A DNA stretch of 64,000 nt. Origin: Aphelocoma coerulescens. Its lineage: Eukaryota; Chordata; Aves; Passeriformes; Corvidae. The position numbers and the translations under genes are program-made. Below are positions 10,919-22,585 of this stretch, piece after piece. Every line of letters starts with the position of its first letter. Position 1 is the first letter of the stretch. The notes below the pieces were generated by a model that worked only from the letters and a program-made list of their open reading frames with translations, did no database searches and had not been told where the DNA came from. The stretch spans positions 157,187 to 221,186 of the forward strand of contig NW_027183575.1 of assembly GCF_041296385.1 (NCBI RefSeq), in the 5' to 3' direction.

Positions 10919-10922
10919 GAGG
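10919..10922. other. Empty (pre-integration) site of the provirus in the left arm
   Basis: In the right arm, sequence matching 10923 leftward to the axis side ends at 33135, and sequence matching 10922 outward starts at 43232, with the provirus between. The four bases gagg here (cctc on the other strand) appear as cctc right of the provirus and tctc left of it. This is a 4-bp target duplication with one substitution, the length typical of gammaretroviral integration. Confidence 0.75.
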
Positions 10923-10959
10923 GAAGTTGTACCCCCTGACAGCTAAGCTCCAACTACGG

Positions 10960-11880
10960 TGTCGCTTATGTCCTTCCCAGGACGGGCGGGAAAACGCCTC
11001 GGCGCAGCGCAGCGCTGGCCGGGAGCGGCCGGCACGGCACCGAGCGCGCTCCCCACTCCCTCCCGCCCGCGCCGCTGCGGAGACCCCGGGTTCGCCGGAA
11101 TCGGCCACATGCTGCACGGAGGGCAGCGCGGCAAAGGCGGCCTCCCCTCGTCGCCCGGGGAAGGCCGGCCTCGGATCCCCGCTCTCTCCACCGGCACGGG
11201 CAGTGCCAGCAGCCTCTCGCTGTGGCCGCCGCTGGCCGAAAGCCTCGCCGCGCACCGCCCGGCCGGCCCCGCCGCTCCGCGGGCTCACACGGCACCTGCC
11301 GTGGGCGGCCGCCGAGCGACAGGAAGCAGAAGCGCTCACCGCCGCGCCGCTCGCCGCCCCGCCCGGGCGCTCCTCTCCTCGCGCTACCACGATGGCGCCG
11401 GCCCGCCCCGCCTTCCCCGTCGCCTGCGGCGCAACGCGGCTGCTCCGAGCCACGCAGCACGCGTGCGGCCGGGCCCTGCCGAGCTGCCGGCGGAGCCGGG
11501 GCACAGCCCGGGCGGGAGAGCTTCCGGCGAGGCTGGGCGGGCGGCGAGCGCGGCCGAGCGTGAGCGCGCCAGGCGGGCGGCGGGCGGCGGCGCGATGGAG
11601 AGCTAGATGGAGGCGGCAGCACCGCGCGGCATAAAATAGCTGATCGTCCGGCAGCCGCCCGCTCCGCAGCCCCTCGGCTGCTGTCGAGAAGGGCCCCGGC
11701 CCTGGCCGCGCCGGTGGCGAGGCGGCTCCGCAGCCCGCGGGCAGCCCTGGCGGGGCAGGGGAGCACTGCGGGCAGCCCCGGGGCCGCGCAGCCGTCTGCA
11801 ACGCGCGGTGGGAGCCGCTGGGAACTATTTTACACGTTCCGGGGGGCTGGAGAGGAGCACGGAGACCACGCGGCAGGTCG
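10960..11880. promoter_or_regulatory. CpG island, left arm
   Basis: About 0.9 kb of very GC-rich DNA is dense in CpG, with many GGGCGG/CCGCCC-type boxes, in an otherwise CpG-poor neighbourhood. A YY1-like ACGATGGCGCCG occurs at 11389-11400; its ATG opens an arginine-rich 80-codon frame to 11634 that I cannot identify. Long frames on both strands here are expected from GC content. Retention of CpG suggests an unmethylated, promoter-like element. Copies are at 32174-33094 (inverted) and 50260-51180. Confidence 0.75.
11630..11637 (+). promoter_or_regulatory. TATA-like element at the inner edge of the CpG island
   Basis: CATAAAAT lies in GC-rich sequence and points toward the palindrome axis. 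A transcript starting about 25-30 bp downstream would cross the outward-facing deleted provirus in antisense. Inverted copy at 32417-32424 (minus); tandem copy at 50930-50937. Function is inferred from sequence only. Confidence 0.35.
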
Positions 11881-11926
11881 CTGCCGTTAGGGAAAATTAA
11901 TCCACGATGCCTGAGGTTTATATCCG

Positions 11927-12386
11927 AAAAGGAGACAGAGGAGTCCTGCAACATTCTTCGACTACAGGGAGAGTCCATGGGGCTTTTCCCATGGCGTCTG
12001 TCAAACGGTTGCGGGATGCAGCCCCCTTTTGATGCCAAGTTCCCGGCCACAGCACCCTCTTCCTTTTCCCCACTGGCTGAGGTATTCGGGAGATACAGAC
12101 TTCCGGAACTGCCTACTCTATGCGCCCCCCTCTAATATGCACCCCCCTCTTGGCATCGAGAAGAAAGAAAAGAACCCCATTCCTAATGCTCTTAAGTCTT
12201 TGTTGCCTTGCTCTAGGTTCAGGAATTTAACACGGCCTTGATTAATCAACAGTCTCTGATGATTAGTAACAGTTCTAGAGAACTCCTAGTTTCTTCTGTT
12301 ACTTCACTAGCCATAACTTCCTAGCCTTGTCTACAGGCCGATTCACACGGTCTCTTTGTAAAGACTCATCCATCTCATTCCTTTTA
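11927..12386 (-). mobile_element. 3' LTR of a deleted gamma-like provirus (left arm)
   Basis: This LTR of about 460 bp aligns throughout with 15592-16028, with many substitutions and indels, so the two form a diverged LTR pair. A polypurine tract (AAAAAGAGGAGGGA, minus strand, about 12388-12401) abuts its right end, which identifies it as the 3' LTR. Its outer end lies about 45 bp from the CpG island. Termini are placed from where the two copies stop aligning. Confidence 0.75.
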
Positions 12387-12599
12387 ATCCCTCCTCTTTT
12401 TATTTGCTCTGTATTTGTCTTTACAAACCTTAATTACCATGGATTTAATTTTTTCTTCTGGAGTCTTCTTGGGTTTTGCTATTATTTGCAGTGACATTCT
12501 TTTCTGTCCTTTTGTAGTCATTTCTGGATCAGGTAGGCATGGCTGCTAGCGGCATCCCCTTGAGCACCTGCTGAAAGAGCTGCCGCCAGCATGGTGTCA

Positions 12600-14045
12600 C
12601 GCATGGTAAAAAGATGAGAGTTGCTATAGCATGTAAGAGGAGGAATCGTATTCATTTAGCCCAGAGCTGGCCAGTTAACCATGAAAACATGTCCCATCCC
12701 CATCCTTTCAACATTTGGACAGGTCCACGAGCTGACGTTATTTCCTTTGTTATTTGTTTGACCACTTTTCCGCTGTCATCTGCTTGCAAACAGCAGCTCG
12801 AGTCATTTAATTTCCCACAAACTCCTCCTTCTTCTGCCAACAGATAATCTAATACCATCCAATGTTGAAATACCGCTTTCCTCATTTAAGTGGGTTGCTC
12901 AGCAAAAAGGTCAAGCGCTGTGGCTGGCTGGTTGGTAATTATTTCCGAGACAGCTTGTAACCTAATTATCTCCTTCAAATGATAAATGGGTTCCCAGGCA
13001 TCTGGGATTAATTCCTTAGGTTTCCAAGGGGCTGGTCCATCGTGTTGGGTAACTTGTTCTGTTGGCCGTTCATCATTTCCCCGTTTTGGGGTGCTCCCTC
13101 CAGCCAGGGCTGCATCAGCTGACTGCTTTTCTCTAATTAAATCATCACAGATTTTGATTCCTAAGCGATTTCCCAGAACTTGTAGTAGCAAAAAGAACAA
13201 CAGTCTACTAAATATACCATATCCCTGACCAGTTTGGAGGTAACCTGAGCTAAGCATGTTGGCCACAAATCCAATACTGTCCTTTCAAAGCCCGTGTTCC
13301 ATTAGCAAAGGAACCTACCCATGGTCATCAATTGGTGGCTCAAAATACAGCAGGATTCCCGGGCCTAACGGTCCTCCAACAAGAGTTGCCCCACCATAAG
13401 GGTCCCAGCATTTGCATTTCCAAGCTCCCGCACAGGGTTCCCACCTACATTTACATCTGCAAGCTGCTTGGTTGGATTTGGAGCAGAACTCACTAAAAGG
13501 CTTTGAGTTCCAATCCGGTGTGGCCATTCCCACTGATAATCACAAACAACATGTCTTCTACTTGTGGAATTTTTGTGGGGACTGCTCAAAAACAGGTGGT
13601 CAAAAAAACCCCTTGTCCCTCCCCATTGCTTTACAGGCTTCCAAATATTTTTGGTAAGTGTGATAAGAACGCCTTACGCAGCTACTGTTAGTGAGCCGAA
13701 CAGGTATTTGATTGCATTTGCCTTGATATTTGGAACAATTGGAAGGAGGGCAATTGGGGGTCCAAACCCAGTTGATCAAGCCCAGAGGGAAAGTCAATTG
13801 ACAATTGCCTTTTCCTACATAGACACGCCCTATCCTATTTAGGCAATAAGTGCCTGTTGGAGAAGAATGAAGTGGCCATGAACTTCCTTCTTTGGCCCCA
13901 AATCCCATCCCACTGTGGCCCACACAATGACCCACCATTTAGGTTCAGCTGGGCTAGCCAACTATGGCCACTCTTCAGATCCTCCTGGCCCTCCACAGAG
14001 CCAGCAATTGCTAAGGTTAAAAACTTTTGCTACTTCTTCTCCTAA
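12600..14045 (-). pseudogene. env: env remnant of the deleted provirus (left arm)
   Basis: The minus strand carries a broken gamma-type envelope. A surface-subunit-like segment lies at 13938-13600, cysteine-rich frames at 13589-13315, a further stretch at 13266-12886, and a transmembrane-subunit piece at 12885-12652. The last contains [12 protein letters not shown] and a CC pair with seven residues between the first Cys and the CC. Frames are split by stops and frameshifts, and the cytoplasmic end decays before the LTR. Copies are at about 30009-31454 (inverted) and 51900-53345. Confidence 0.75.
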
Positions 14046-14561
14046 GGCTGCAAATTGATTCTCCCACTCCTGGCCTAAACTCAGCTGACCATATCAAAGT
14101 AGAATTAGTAAGGAAAATGTTTTAATAGTGTCATCTAATTAGCTAGTCTAATTTTCCCGTTGTCTTCTGCAGCACCTGTGGCAATTGAAGACACAGAAAC
14201 CACTTAACGTAACAAAATGGCCACAAGTATTAGCCCCCAAGTGAGTGGAGATTCTAGAGGAGGGATGCCTATACAGTCTATTTCAGCAGACGGTCTGAAG
14301 GTAGGACTGCGGGGCTTCTTCCGATGTCGAAGCACTGCCTACTGCTCCGGCCCACTCCTGCAGAGTGTCAGTCACGGCCTCCCGGCCTTCTCCTCCAGCT
14401 GAGATGTGCAAATCTCCGAGGCTTCAGAGACCTTGACCCGAGAGTGACGGGTTCACCTGTGTTCAGCTTACTTGACGGCTGTTTTCTGTCGTCAGTGACA
14501 CTTGGAATGGGCCACGCCATTTCACCAGCACTGGCGCTTCTTTCTACTCCTTAATTAGGAC

Positions 14562-15252
14562 TCAATCTCCTGGTTGGATGTTAAAAGCAGCAAAGTCCAA
14601 AGGCCGGGCTTGCGCCAGCTGAGTTTCCTGTTGAAGGGGTTTCACAAGAAGCAGGATCCTGGCCACAGATGGTTTTAAAAATGCATCACTTGCCTCTACC
14701 CCCCCCACTGGGTGGAGACTTACCAGGAGGGCAATTGCAAACAACGATTGAAAGGGAGATAACTGAATCTCTCTTCTGGGTTGGGCCCTCATTCTCACCA
14801 AAGCCAATGTCCAAAGCCCTACCCATGGCATCTTGGTTTCTATTACCAGCTTCAAAAGGTGTTTATTTCTCTCTTCATTGTTTTCTACCCGAGCCGAGCT
14901 CTGGGGGTGCCAGGGCCTATGGAGGTTCCATTGTGTTCCTAAAGAAGCCAAAACCCCTTGAAGGATCTTTCCTGCAAAATGAGTTCCCCTATCTGAATCT
15001 ATTGCTTCTACAATGCTGTATCTTGGAATGATTTGTTCCAAAAATGCCTTAAGAACTGATCCTGTCATTACTGAAGTAGTTGGAAATACTTCTGGCCACC
15101 TTGCTAGCTGACATACGATTACCAGAAGATATTAAGCCTTGCCACTTGGGGCATCTCCGGAAAATCCACCTGGCATCTTTGGAAGGGCCATGCAGCCCAA
15201 GGCCTCCCTCCTCTAGCAAGTTACTTTGTAACTTGGCTGTTGGCTTTAGCAC
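14562..15252 (-). pseudogene. pol: pol remnant: integrase (left arm)
   Basis: The 168-codon frame 15068-14562 contains the integrase core motifs DSDRGTHF and HRPWHPQSSARVE, that is the second Asp and the Glu of the DDE triad. The first Asp segment (QVDFPEMPQ, about 15170) lies upstream in a different frame interrupted by a stop near 15130. The frame then reads into a C-terminal domain remnant. The RNase H, RT, protease and gag sequences expected to the right are missing. In tandem copy 2 the C tract at 14699-14706 is two bases longer and shifts the frame. Confidence 0.78.
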
Positions 15253-15591
15253 AGATCAAGCAACCTTCAACAGCTCCTTTTGCCAGTCTAAAAAGACCCC
15301 CAGCAACATACATCATGAGATAGGCTTCTGCCAATCCTCAGGAAGTGCAAGAACTCTCTTAATGGAGTTGCTTTAATATTGGTAGGGCCAAAGGTTCTGG
15401 TATCTCTTGTTTGCCATCCCTTGGAAACCAATTCTTGCCTTTTTTCTCTGCCACACGACTTTTAACTGTATGTCAAACTGCTGCGGTAGAAAAGACAGCT
15501 TCCTGGGGCAGTGATGGAGTCACGGGGAGCAAAGGGGGCATCTTGGAGAGTTCTGGCAGAAGTGTGGCTTTCTGAGTTTCTTCATCCACCA
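15253..15591 (-). other. Unassigned internal sequence of the deleted provirus
   Basis: These 340 bases lie between the integrase remnant and the 5' LTR. No retroviral motif is readable. The 5' leader end, just left of the LTR, reads GGTGGATGAAGAAACTC on the minus strand; it is in the primer-site position, but I cannot match it to a tRNA. Confidence 0.5.
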
Positions 15592-16028
15592 AAAAGGAGA
15601 CAGAGGAGTCCTGTAACATTCTTCAACTCCAGGGAGAGGCCATGGGGCTTTTGCCATGGAGTCTCTCAAATGATTGCGGGATGCAGCTCCCTTCTGATGC
15701 TAAGTTCCTGGCAACAGCACCCTCTGAGGTACTCGGGAATTACAGACTTCCGGAACTGCCTACTCTATGCCCCCCTCTAATATGCACTCCCCTTTTGGAA
15801 TGGAAAAGGAAGAAAACCAAACTATTCCTAATGCTAGGAAGTCTTTGCTGCCTTGCTCTAGGTTCAGGAATTTAGCAGGGCCTTGGCTGAGCAACAGTCT
15901 CTGTTGATTAGTAACAGTTTCTAGAACGAATACTTTCTTCTGTTACTTCCCCCCCTGTAAATTCCTAGCCTTGTCTAAGGAGAGATTCACACGGTCTCTT
16001 TGTAAAGACACATCTATCTTACTCCTTT
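15592..16028 (-). mobile_element. 5' LTR of the deleted gamma-like provirus (left arm)
   Basis: This is the LTR partner of 11927-12386 (shared segments include ggagacagaggagtcctg and cttccggaactgcctactct). It lacks a 17-base segment near 15727 that the 3' LTR has. Divergence between the pair is visibly greater than between the LTRs of the full-length provirus, so this element is older. Confidence 0.75.
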
Positions 16029-16098
16029 CACGCCCACACCTTCCTTGCGGTGGAACGGCTCTCCCCGGCACAGCACCTGGCACAAAACCCCCGTATAC

Positions 16099-16156
16099 GC
16101 ACACACACACCTGCACTTACCCTGCACTCCACTGCACACACACACACACACACACC
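16099..16156. repeat. CA microsatellite
   Basis: Two (AC)n runs at 16099-16110 and 16134-16155 lie in C-rich DNA. Length differs slightly from the inverted copy near 27901-27960. The tandem copy is near 55401-55458. Confidence 0.9.
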
Positions 16157-16429
16157 TCCCGCACACTAACACCCCCTCCACACCCCCACCATGCTACTTG
16201 CAGTGGCCCCGCCCCTGCCATCCCCACCGGCTGGCAGCACCCACTCCTCGCATGCTTCCCCATGCCTTGCATTTCCTTGCTGCCCCCTCTGTAGCCTTCC
16301 CTCAACCTGCCTTTTCTCCCCTGCCTTGCACTGACTTGCTCACCCATCCCCCACCTGACTTCCTTTCACATTCGTCTAGGTCTGGCCTCACCTTTCCTTT
16401 TCCTTCTAGGACCCTCATTGCCTTGCCTC

Positions 16430-17464
16430 GCCTCGCAAAGCCACCACTTGCCTTGCCTTGCCCTTGAACCCCTCCCTTGCCTTGCATGACCTTGCTCACC
16501 CCTCCCCCACCTGGAATTCAACACCCCTTTTCAATGACATTTCTGGGCCTTGCCCTGCCCTTTCTGCTCCTCCGAGGAATCTCAAAGCTCTCAAGCATCT
16601 CCGGTGTTTCAGGATCCCATGAGAGGAAGACCAGGGGAGGACGCATGTTGCCACACTCATCTCTGTGGGCAGCCTTTGTCTGGGAGCAATCCTTGCATGT
16701 CTTGAACCTTGGAGGGGCAATTCACATTTTGCCCTTGAGCTCGGGGACCAGAAAGAGAGTTCTTTTGCATACAAGGGAAGGCAGGTAGCTCAAGTCTTTT
16801 AGGTACAGAGGAGAGATGACCCACGCGGGATCAAGGCCACACAGAGCACTTGGTCCTGGCCACTTTTGTGCACCAGCAGTCCTTGAATGTACTTCTCACC
16901 TGCCTTGCCTGGCCTTGCCTTGGCAACACAACACTTGCCTTGCCTTGCCCTGCTAGCCCTCTGTAGCCTTGCATTCCTTTGCAGGGCCCTGCCCCGCACA
17001 TGACCTGCCTACTGTTTTCCTCCAGGGCCTTGGCTTGCTGAGCCCTTCCTGTTTCTGCCTGGCCTTCCCATCAGTGGCCCTTCCTTCCTACAGCCAGCCT
17101 TGCCTCTAACTTCTGGGCCTTCTCTTGCCTACCAGTCCATTTGCTTTCCCCTCACTGCTCTGGCCTTGCCTACCTCTCCCTTGACTTGCCCACCAGTCCA
17201 TTTGCTTTCCCCTCACTGCTCTGGCCTTGCCTACCTCTCCCTTGACTTGCCCACAATTGCCTGCACTCGGTTTGCAGCGCCTTGCCTGCATGGAAGGCAA
17301 GGGAAAGAGTGGTAGGCCGGGCAAAGCAAAGCCAGCAAGTTGTAGGCAGTGCGAGGCAAGGCAGACGTAGGCAAAGGAAGCAGAGCAAGGGTACCTTAAG
17401 AAGAACTAGACAAGGCAAGGCCAAGAGACTCGGAGTGCCTTTCCTTGGGAAGGCAAGGACATAG
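16430..17464. repeat. CCTTG-rich low-complexity tract
   Basis: Interspersed runs of the pentamer family CCTTG/TTGCC appear over about 1 kb, pyrimidine-rich on this strand up to about 17290 and then purine-rich (GGCAAGG) to 17460, so the tract is itself partly self-complementary. No coding evidence is seen. Copies are at about 26658-27627 (inverted) and 55732-56766. Confidence 0.75.
17131..17252. repeat. Two tandem copies of a 61-bp unit
   Basis: The segment beginning accagtccatttgc at 17131 repeats at 17192 with perfect agreement. The right arm has a single copy, which accounts for the 61-bp coordinate step between arms. Tandem copy 2 (56433-56554) has both, as the left arm does. Confidence 0.92.
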
Positions 17465-18850
17465 TGCCAGTGTTGCTGGAGCAGATGTTAAGGTACTGTG
17501 GGGAGGAATAGTCCAGCAAGACATTTCTCTTCTGGCCCCTGTGCGTGTAGGGGCAATTGTTGGACATATTCAATACTGGAGGCGGATCAGTCGCTGGATG
17601 TGTTGTATTTTGGAGGAGGGGATGCCGTTTCTTTGGAGATGGGCTTGTAGTTGCTCTCTTTGGCAAGGAAGGCAGGTTTGGATGTGCACATCAGGTACTC
17701 CTAGGGATTTTAAAGGCTTTTCCCAACAGGCAGAGCTCTCTCTGGGTTCGAGCTGTTGAGCTGTCAGTGGGAATGCAAAGGCCAAGCTCTTAAGCTATTT
17801 GTCCTGGTGCCTTCAGTGTGTGAGCAGTCCCTGGTGCCGTTGCCTTTGGATCCTGACTCTGGGAGAGGGAAGGCTTAGGATGGTACCTAGAGCTGAGAAG
17901 GAGAGTGCTGAGAACAGCGTGTGTGCTGCTAGTTTGAGGGGTGCAGGTGAAGTTGTAGGCAGCAAGATCTTCCTCAGCTGGCACTGTTTTGAGCCCTGTT
18001 TTTGCCAGATGGTTTCAAGTTGGTGGGCGGAATCTGCGAGAGGGAAAAGATTTGTTTGGGCCAAAGAGGTGTGGTGTAAAGAAGAGTGTGCTCTTGGAAG
18101 GGGAAGATGAGGGCAATCTTTTTGTCCTGACACCGTTGATTTGAGTGCAGGGCCGTTTGCAAGTTGCCTCTGTCTGCCCTTGGGGTGGTTTCGAGCTGGG
18201 CCAGGTGCTTGGCCTTCTTTTGCAAGTCTGCAGCGCCGTCGTGTGGTTGTTTCCATGAGCGCTGACAGTGCCCGGCAAAAAGCGCTTGGCTGGCGCGGCC
18301 CCAGTCGTGTGGAAGCAGTTGGTGGAAGAGCTCTGCTGTGCATCCTGCCTCTTGGAGACATAAAAGGATGTAACCCTGCGCGTAGGGGGGAAGCAAGACG
18401 AATCTTTTCATTGTTGGCTGAGCAGTTTCTACGCGGCAAAAGTAAAGGCAGTTTCAGCACGGCCTCTTTCTTTCAGAACCTTTTCTGTGCCATCATGAAC
18501 ATGCTCAACATGCCACTCGCACCCGCTGAACTGCATCAAAGGCCCTGGAGATAGGCACTTTCCTTCAAGCTCTCTGTAGCATCCTACCCTCCACCTCTGG
18601 CGGATCCCAAAGCCCTTCCAAACATCCAGCAGCTGCACGCAGAGAACAAGTGCTAGAACAAGGCGTTGGCCTTCCTAGTCCTTTTAAAGTCTGTGAACTA
18701 GGCGAAACATTCCAGTGAGCAGCACTTTCCTTCGCAACTATATCTAGAGCATCATCACATTCTCTCCAAGTGGGTAAGTCCACCCTTGCAGCGCAGCGTT
18801 TGCAGCCACAGTTCGGACTGAGAGATAGGCCAGGTGAGAAAGCATTTCTT
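17465..18850. other. Unidentified arm sequence with overlapping open frames
   Basis: About 1.4 kb of moderate GC content has a 215-codon minus frame (18460-17813) overlapping 145- and 137-codon frames in other phases. None shows a domain, and mutual overlap with no clear codon bias argues against coding. Inverted copy at about 25268-26653; tandem copy at 56767-58152. Confidence 0.6.
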
Positions 18851-21800
18851 GACTATCCCTCTTCTCTGGAAGACTTGATACTCGCAGCGCGACCACGTCC
18901 ACACACCTTCAGTGTGGCCAGGTTCAAGCAGCTAGAGCTCCCAGAGATGGGAGAGTCAGGAGAGAAGACGTTCCAAAAGTACCGTGTACTTACAGCAGCA
19001 TTAAAACTGTGCACAGCAGTCTGCAGCACTGTAGACTGCGGCTTCTCCGACAGACGAGCCATCCCATTGTTGCCTCTCGCAGCCTGCTTGCTAGCTGCTC
19101 TCCTGAAGAAAAGAACTAGAAGAAAAAGCCAATGCTGGGCTGCACCTTCCCCTTGCCTTACGTAAAGCCACCTAAACTCCCCGCTGCACTCTCTACTTCC
19201 CCTCTCCTTGGAAGCGACCACTGTGTTTGCTGCATCTCGAAGCCTAAAGTTAAGCGCCAGTGGTTTTGGGGATGGTTGGAAGAGGGATAAGTAGTAGCAC
19301 AAGGAAGTAGTTGTCGTTGAACTTCCTCCTTCTCAATGCTAACGTGAATTGGGCAGGCAGGCGAGTGCTAGCCACGCTCCTTTCTCAGTTTGTACGCTGC
19401 GGACACGAGTCCGGTGCTCTGCGCCTTCGTTCGGCCTCTTTAGTACCCATGTCGCTCTTTCATTCAGCCGGAGTCGAAGCGTCGTCTACTTCTCGCCCAG
19501 AGAGCACGGTGCCGGCAGCGAAATGCCCCAGCCGACTGCTTCTGCCGGCACACGCCTGGTCTATGCACTTTCCCTCGCAGCGACATACAGCAGCACTTTC
19601 GGTCTTTCTTGTCGTCCAAATGGAAAGGGAAAGATTCTCTGCTATGTCCCGCCCAGAGAACAGTTTTAGGTCAACCAGCACGCCCAGAGCTTGCCCTCGA
19701 CGCGTGGAAACTTGTGTTTGCACCACATTCAAGTGGTAGCCGTCTTTCCTTTACAGGCTGCAGAACGCCGTCAGATCCCGGTGCTCTCTGCACCTGCCTT
19801 CTCAGTTCCAATACCGCCGCGCACAATACAGCTTTGCAGGAAGCAAACACGCGGATAGTCATGTCGCTCAGAAGAACGTGCCAGGACGAAAAGATGTTCT
19901 TCCTTTCTCCTCGTCGCCCAGATTGTGGTGCTGTACTGAAAGCCATGGCCAGCGAAAGGCTAATCCAGCAAGTGTTTCTCACCTGATGCATTTCGCTGAG
20001 GGAGAGCTGAGGAAAATCCTTGCACAGCACACTGCGGATGCGTGCAGTACACATGCTGAAGAGAGCCACAGCTAAAAGCAATCGCTGGGCTTCAGTTCTG
20101 TCCAGACGGCAGAAGGCGAAGAACGAAGCAGCTGGGCACCGCGTTAACGTACTCAGTGGACCGAATTTCAAATGTCCAGCCAAGAGCTGCTTCACAAGCA
20201 GATTCAGCTGAGAATGCTCTGGATGGTTCACAAAGTAAGGCGTAGCCGTTGCACTCTATCACACTACCTGGCCAGAAGAAGTTTCTTACACCTTCAATGC
20301 TGCAGAGTCCATGCAGCTGGAGCACACGCAGTAGGACGCGTCCAGATAGACGGCGTTCTTCAAGTACCCCCCTCCTCCAAGCAGCCTTGAAACTGAGCAC
20401 AACACACTGCGGCTCGGGAGCTTCCTTCTCAGATAGACGTGCCGTCACGTTATTCACTCTCGCAGCTCCGTTGCCCACTAGCAGCAGGTGCTACCAAAGC
20501 AAAATGCTCCAGAAGTAAAAAGCACTGCTGAGCAAACCTTTTCCTTTGCCTCACGTAAAGCACTGTAAACTGTCCGCTGCACTCTTTATTTCCATTCTCC
20601 GCTGCATCTACCACTGTCATCTCTGCATCTCGAAGCATAAAGCTCGGCACAATTCTTCCCAGGGAAAGCTGGAAGAGAAATAGGTAGCAGCACAAGTAGC
20701 TGCAAGTGGAACTTTTGTTTTCAACTGCTAACGTGAATCCGCAAAGAAGCGAGCGGCAGCCACGCTTCTTCTTGCAGCCTGTGCGATGCGCACACCAGCT
20801 CGGTGCTCTGCGCCCTCATTCGTATGCTCTTCGTACCATGTCGCGCTTTTCATTCTGCCGGAGTCGAAGCGTCGTCTACTTCTCGCCCGGAGAGCACGGT
20901 GCCGGAAGAGAAATGCCCCAGCCGACTGCCCTTCCGAAACACACCAGGGCTATGCACTTTTCTCGCAGCGACATACAGCAGCACTTTCGGTCTTTTCTTG
21001 TCGTCCAAATGTAAAGGGAAAGATTCTCTGCTATGTCGGGCACAGAGAACAGTTTTAGGTCAACAAGCACGCCCAGAGCTTGCCCGCGACTCGTGGAAAC
21101 TTGTGTTTGCACACATTCCAGTGGCAGCCCTCTTTCCTTTACAGCCTGCAGAGCGCCGTCAGATCGCGGTGCTCTCTGCACCTGCCTTCTCCCTTTCAAG
21201 TACCACTGCGCAGAATATAGCCTTGCAGGAAGCAATGACGCGGATAGTCGTCTCGCAGAGAAGAACGTGCAAAGACGAAAAGATGTTCTTCTTTGCTCCT
21301 CCTCGTCGCCCAGATTGTGGTGCTGTACTGAAAGCCATGGCCAGCGAAAGGCTAATCCAGCAAGTGTTTCTCACCTGATGCATTTCGCTGAGGGAGAGCT
21401 GAGGAAAATCCTTGCACAGCACACTGCGGATGCGTGCAGTACACATGCTGAAGAGCGGCAAAACTCAAAGCCATCGCTGGGCTTCAGTTCTGTCCAGACG
21501 GCAGAAGGCGAAGAACGAAGCAGCTGGGCACCGCGTTAACGTACTCAGTGGACCGAATTTCAAATGTCCAGCCAAAAGCTGCTTCATAAGCAGATTCAGC
21601 TGAGAATGCTCTGGCTGCTTCACAAAGTAAGGCGCAGCCGTTTCCATTCATCACACTACCTGGCCAGAAGCGGTATCCTACACCTTCAATGCTGCAGCGT
21701 CCATGCAGCTGGAGCACACGCAGTAGGACGCGTCGAGATAGAAGGCGGTCTTCAAGTACCCCCTTCTCCAAGCAGCCTTGAAACTGAGCACAACACACTG

Positions 21801-22500
21801 CGGCTCGGGAGCTTCCTTCTCAGACGTGCCGTCACGTTATTCACTCTCGCAGCACAATTCTTCCCAGGGAAAGCTGGAAGAGAAATAGGTAGCAGCACAA
21901 GTAGCTGCAAGTGGAACTTTTGTTTTCAACTGCTAACGTGAATCCGCAAAGAAGCGAGCGGCAGCCACGCTTCTTCTTGCAGCCTGTGCGATGCGCACAC
22001 CAGCTCGGTGCTCTGCGCTTTCATTCGTATGCTCTTCGTACCATGTCGCGCTTTTCATTCTGCCGGAGTCGAAGCGTCGTCTACTTCTCTCCTGAGAGCA
22101 CGGTGCCGGCAGAGAAACGCTCCGGGCTTCTGCCTCTGCCGAAACACGCCTGGGCTATCCCTCTCAGCGTTAAGTAGCACAAAATGCTGTCTGCGTTGTG
22201 GTCTTAATCTTAAGGGAAAGATTCTCGGCTTCGGCTAGCACAGAGAACTTTGCTGGGACAATACATGTGTTTTATTATCCTTTCTCGCAAGAAGACTATG
22301 GTGCTTCTTTGGAACTGTTGGCCAGTGTAAGGCTAATCCAGCAAGTGCTTCTCTCCTGACACATTTCTCTGAGCGAGAGCTTCGGCGGACAGTTGGGCTC
22401 TGCGAAGCAGAAAGTCTGTGCTTGCACGTAGCGCTGAGGAGAATCTGTGCACAGCGCGCTCTGGATGCGTGCAGTACACACACTAAAGAGAGCCAAAGCT
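18851..22500 (+). repeat. Array of diverged 1.2-1.4-kb tandem repeats (left arm)
   Basis: The landmark gctaacgtgaat recurs at 19338, 20727 and 21932 (periods 1389 and 1205). Other landmarks (ggagtcgaagcgtcgtc, ggctaatccagcaagtg, gatgcgtgcagtacacac) recur in the same order. A more diverged partial unit precedes (18851-19337), and the third unit is truncated at the axis. Frames of 60-190 codons occur on both strands, but none is conserved as a full-length protein across units. I do not recognise the repeat family. Confidence 0.85.
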
Positions 22501-22585
22501 CAATGTCTCAGTTCTGTCCAGCGCCGGAAATTGAGAAGAACGCAGCCCCAGAGCTCTGGGCTGGAGTGTGCGACGGTTATGAGCT
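22501..22585. other. Palindrome axis spacer
   Basis: The segment gatgcgtgcagtacacac on the left (about 22464-22481) is mirrored by its complement around 22600-22618, leaving about 85 bp of non-palindromic DNA centred near 22544. Arms flanking it are diverged for about 1 kb on each side. The unit-2 axis is near 61850. Confidence 0.7.

Larger units (their letters stand above)
10195..22500. repeat. Palindrome left arm (tandem copy 1)
   Basis: This arm is the inverted counterpart of 22586-33135 plus 43232-43939. Paired coordinates sum to about 44054 for 10.9-15 kb, 44057 for 16.3-17 kb, 44118 for 17.4-19.7 kb and 44061 for 20-20.7 kb. The steps reflect a 61-bp repeat unit present only here and 57 bp present only in the right arm. 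Outer sequence up to about 20 kb is nearly identical between arms. Toward the axis the repeat array is more diverged, and this arm has one extra array unit. Confidence 0.93.

Noticed and set aside
10893..12050. 385-codon minus-strand frame and several 200+ codon frames over the CpG island
   Set aside because: High GC removes stop codons on both strands. The frame runs through an LTR end and a CpG island, and no domain is visible.
16099..16156. CRISPR-like or coding repeat
   Set aside because: It is a plain CA microsatellite with no spacers.
17813..18460. 215-codon minus frame with overlapping frames on both strands
   Set aside because: There is no motif, and the frames overlap in at least three phases. 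Conservation between copies reflects recent duplication.
19671..20231. 186-codon minus frame in the repeat array
   Set aside because: Related array units do not preserve the frame end to end, so it is more likely a by-product of the repeat.
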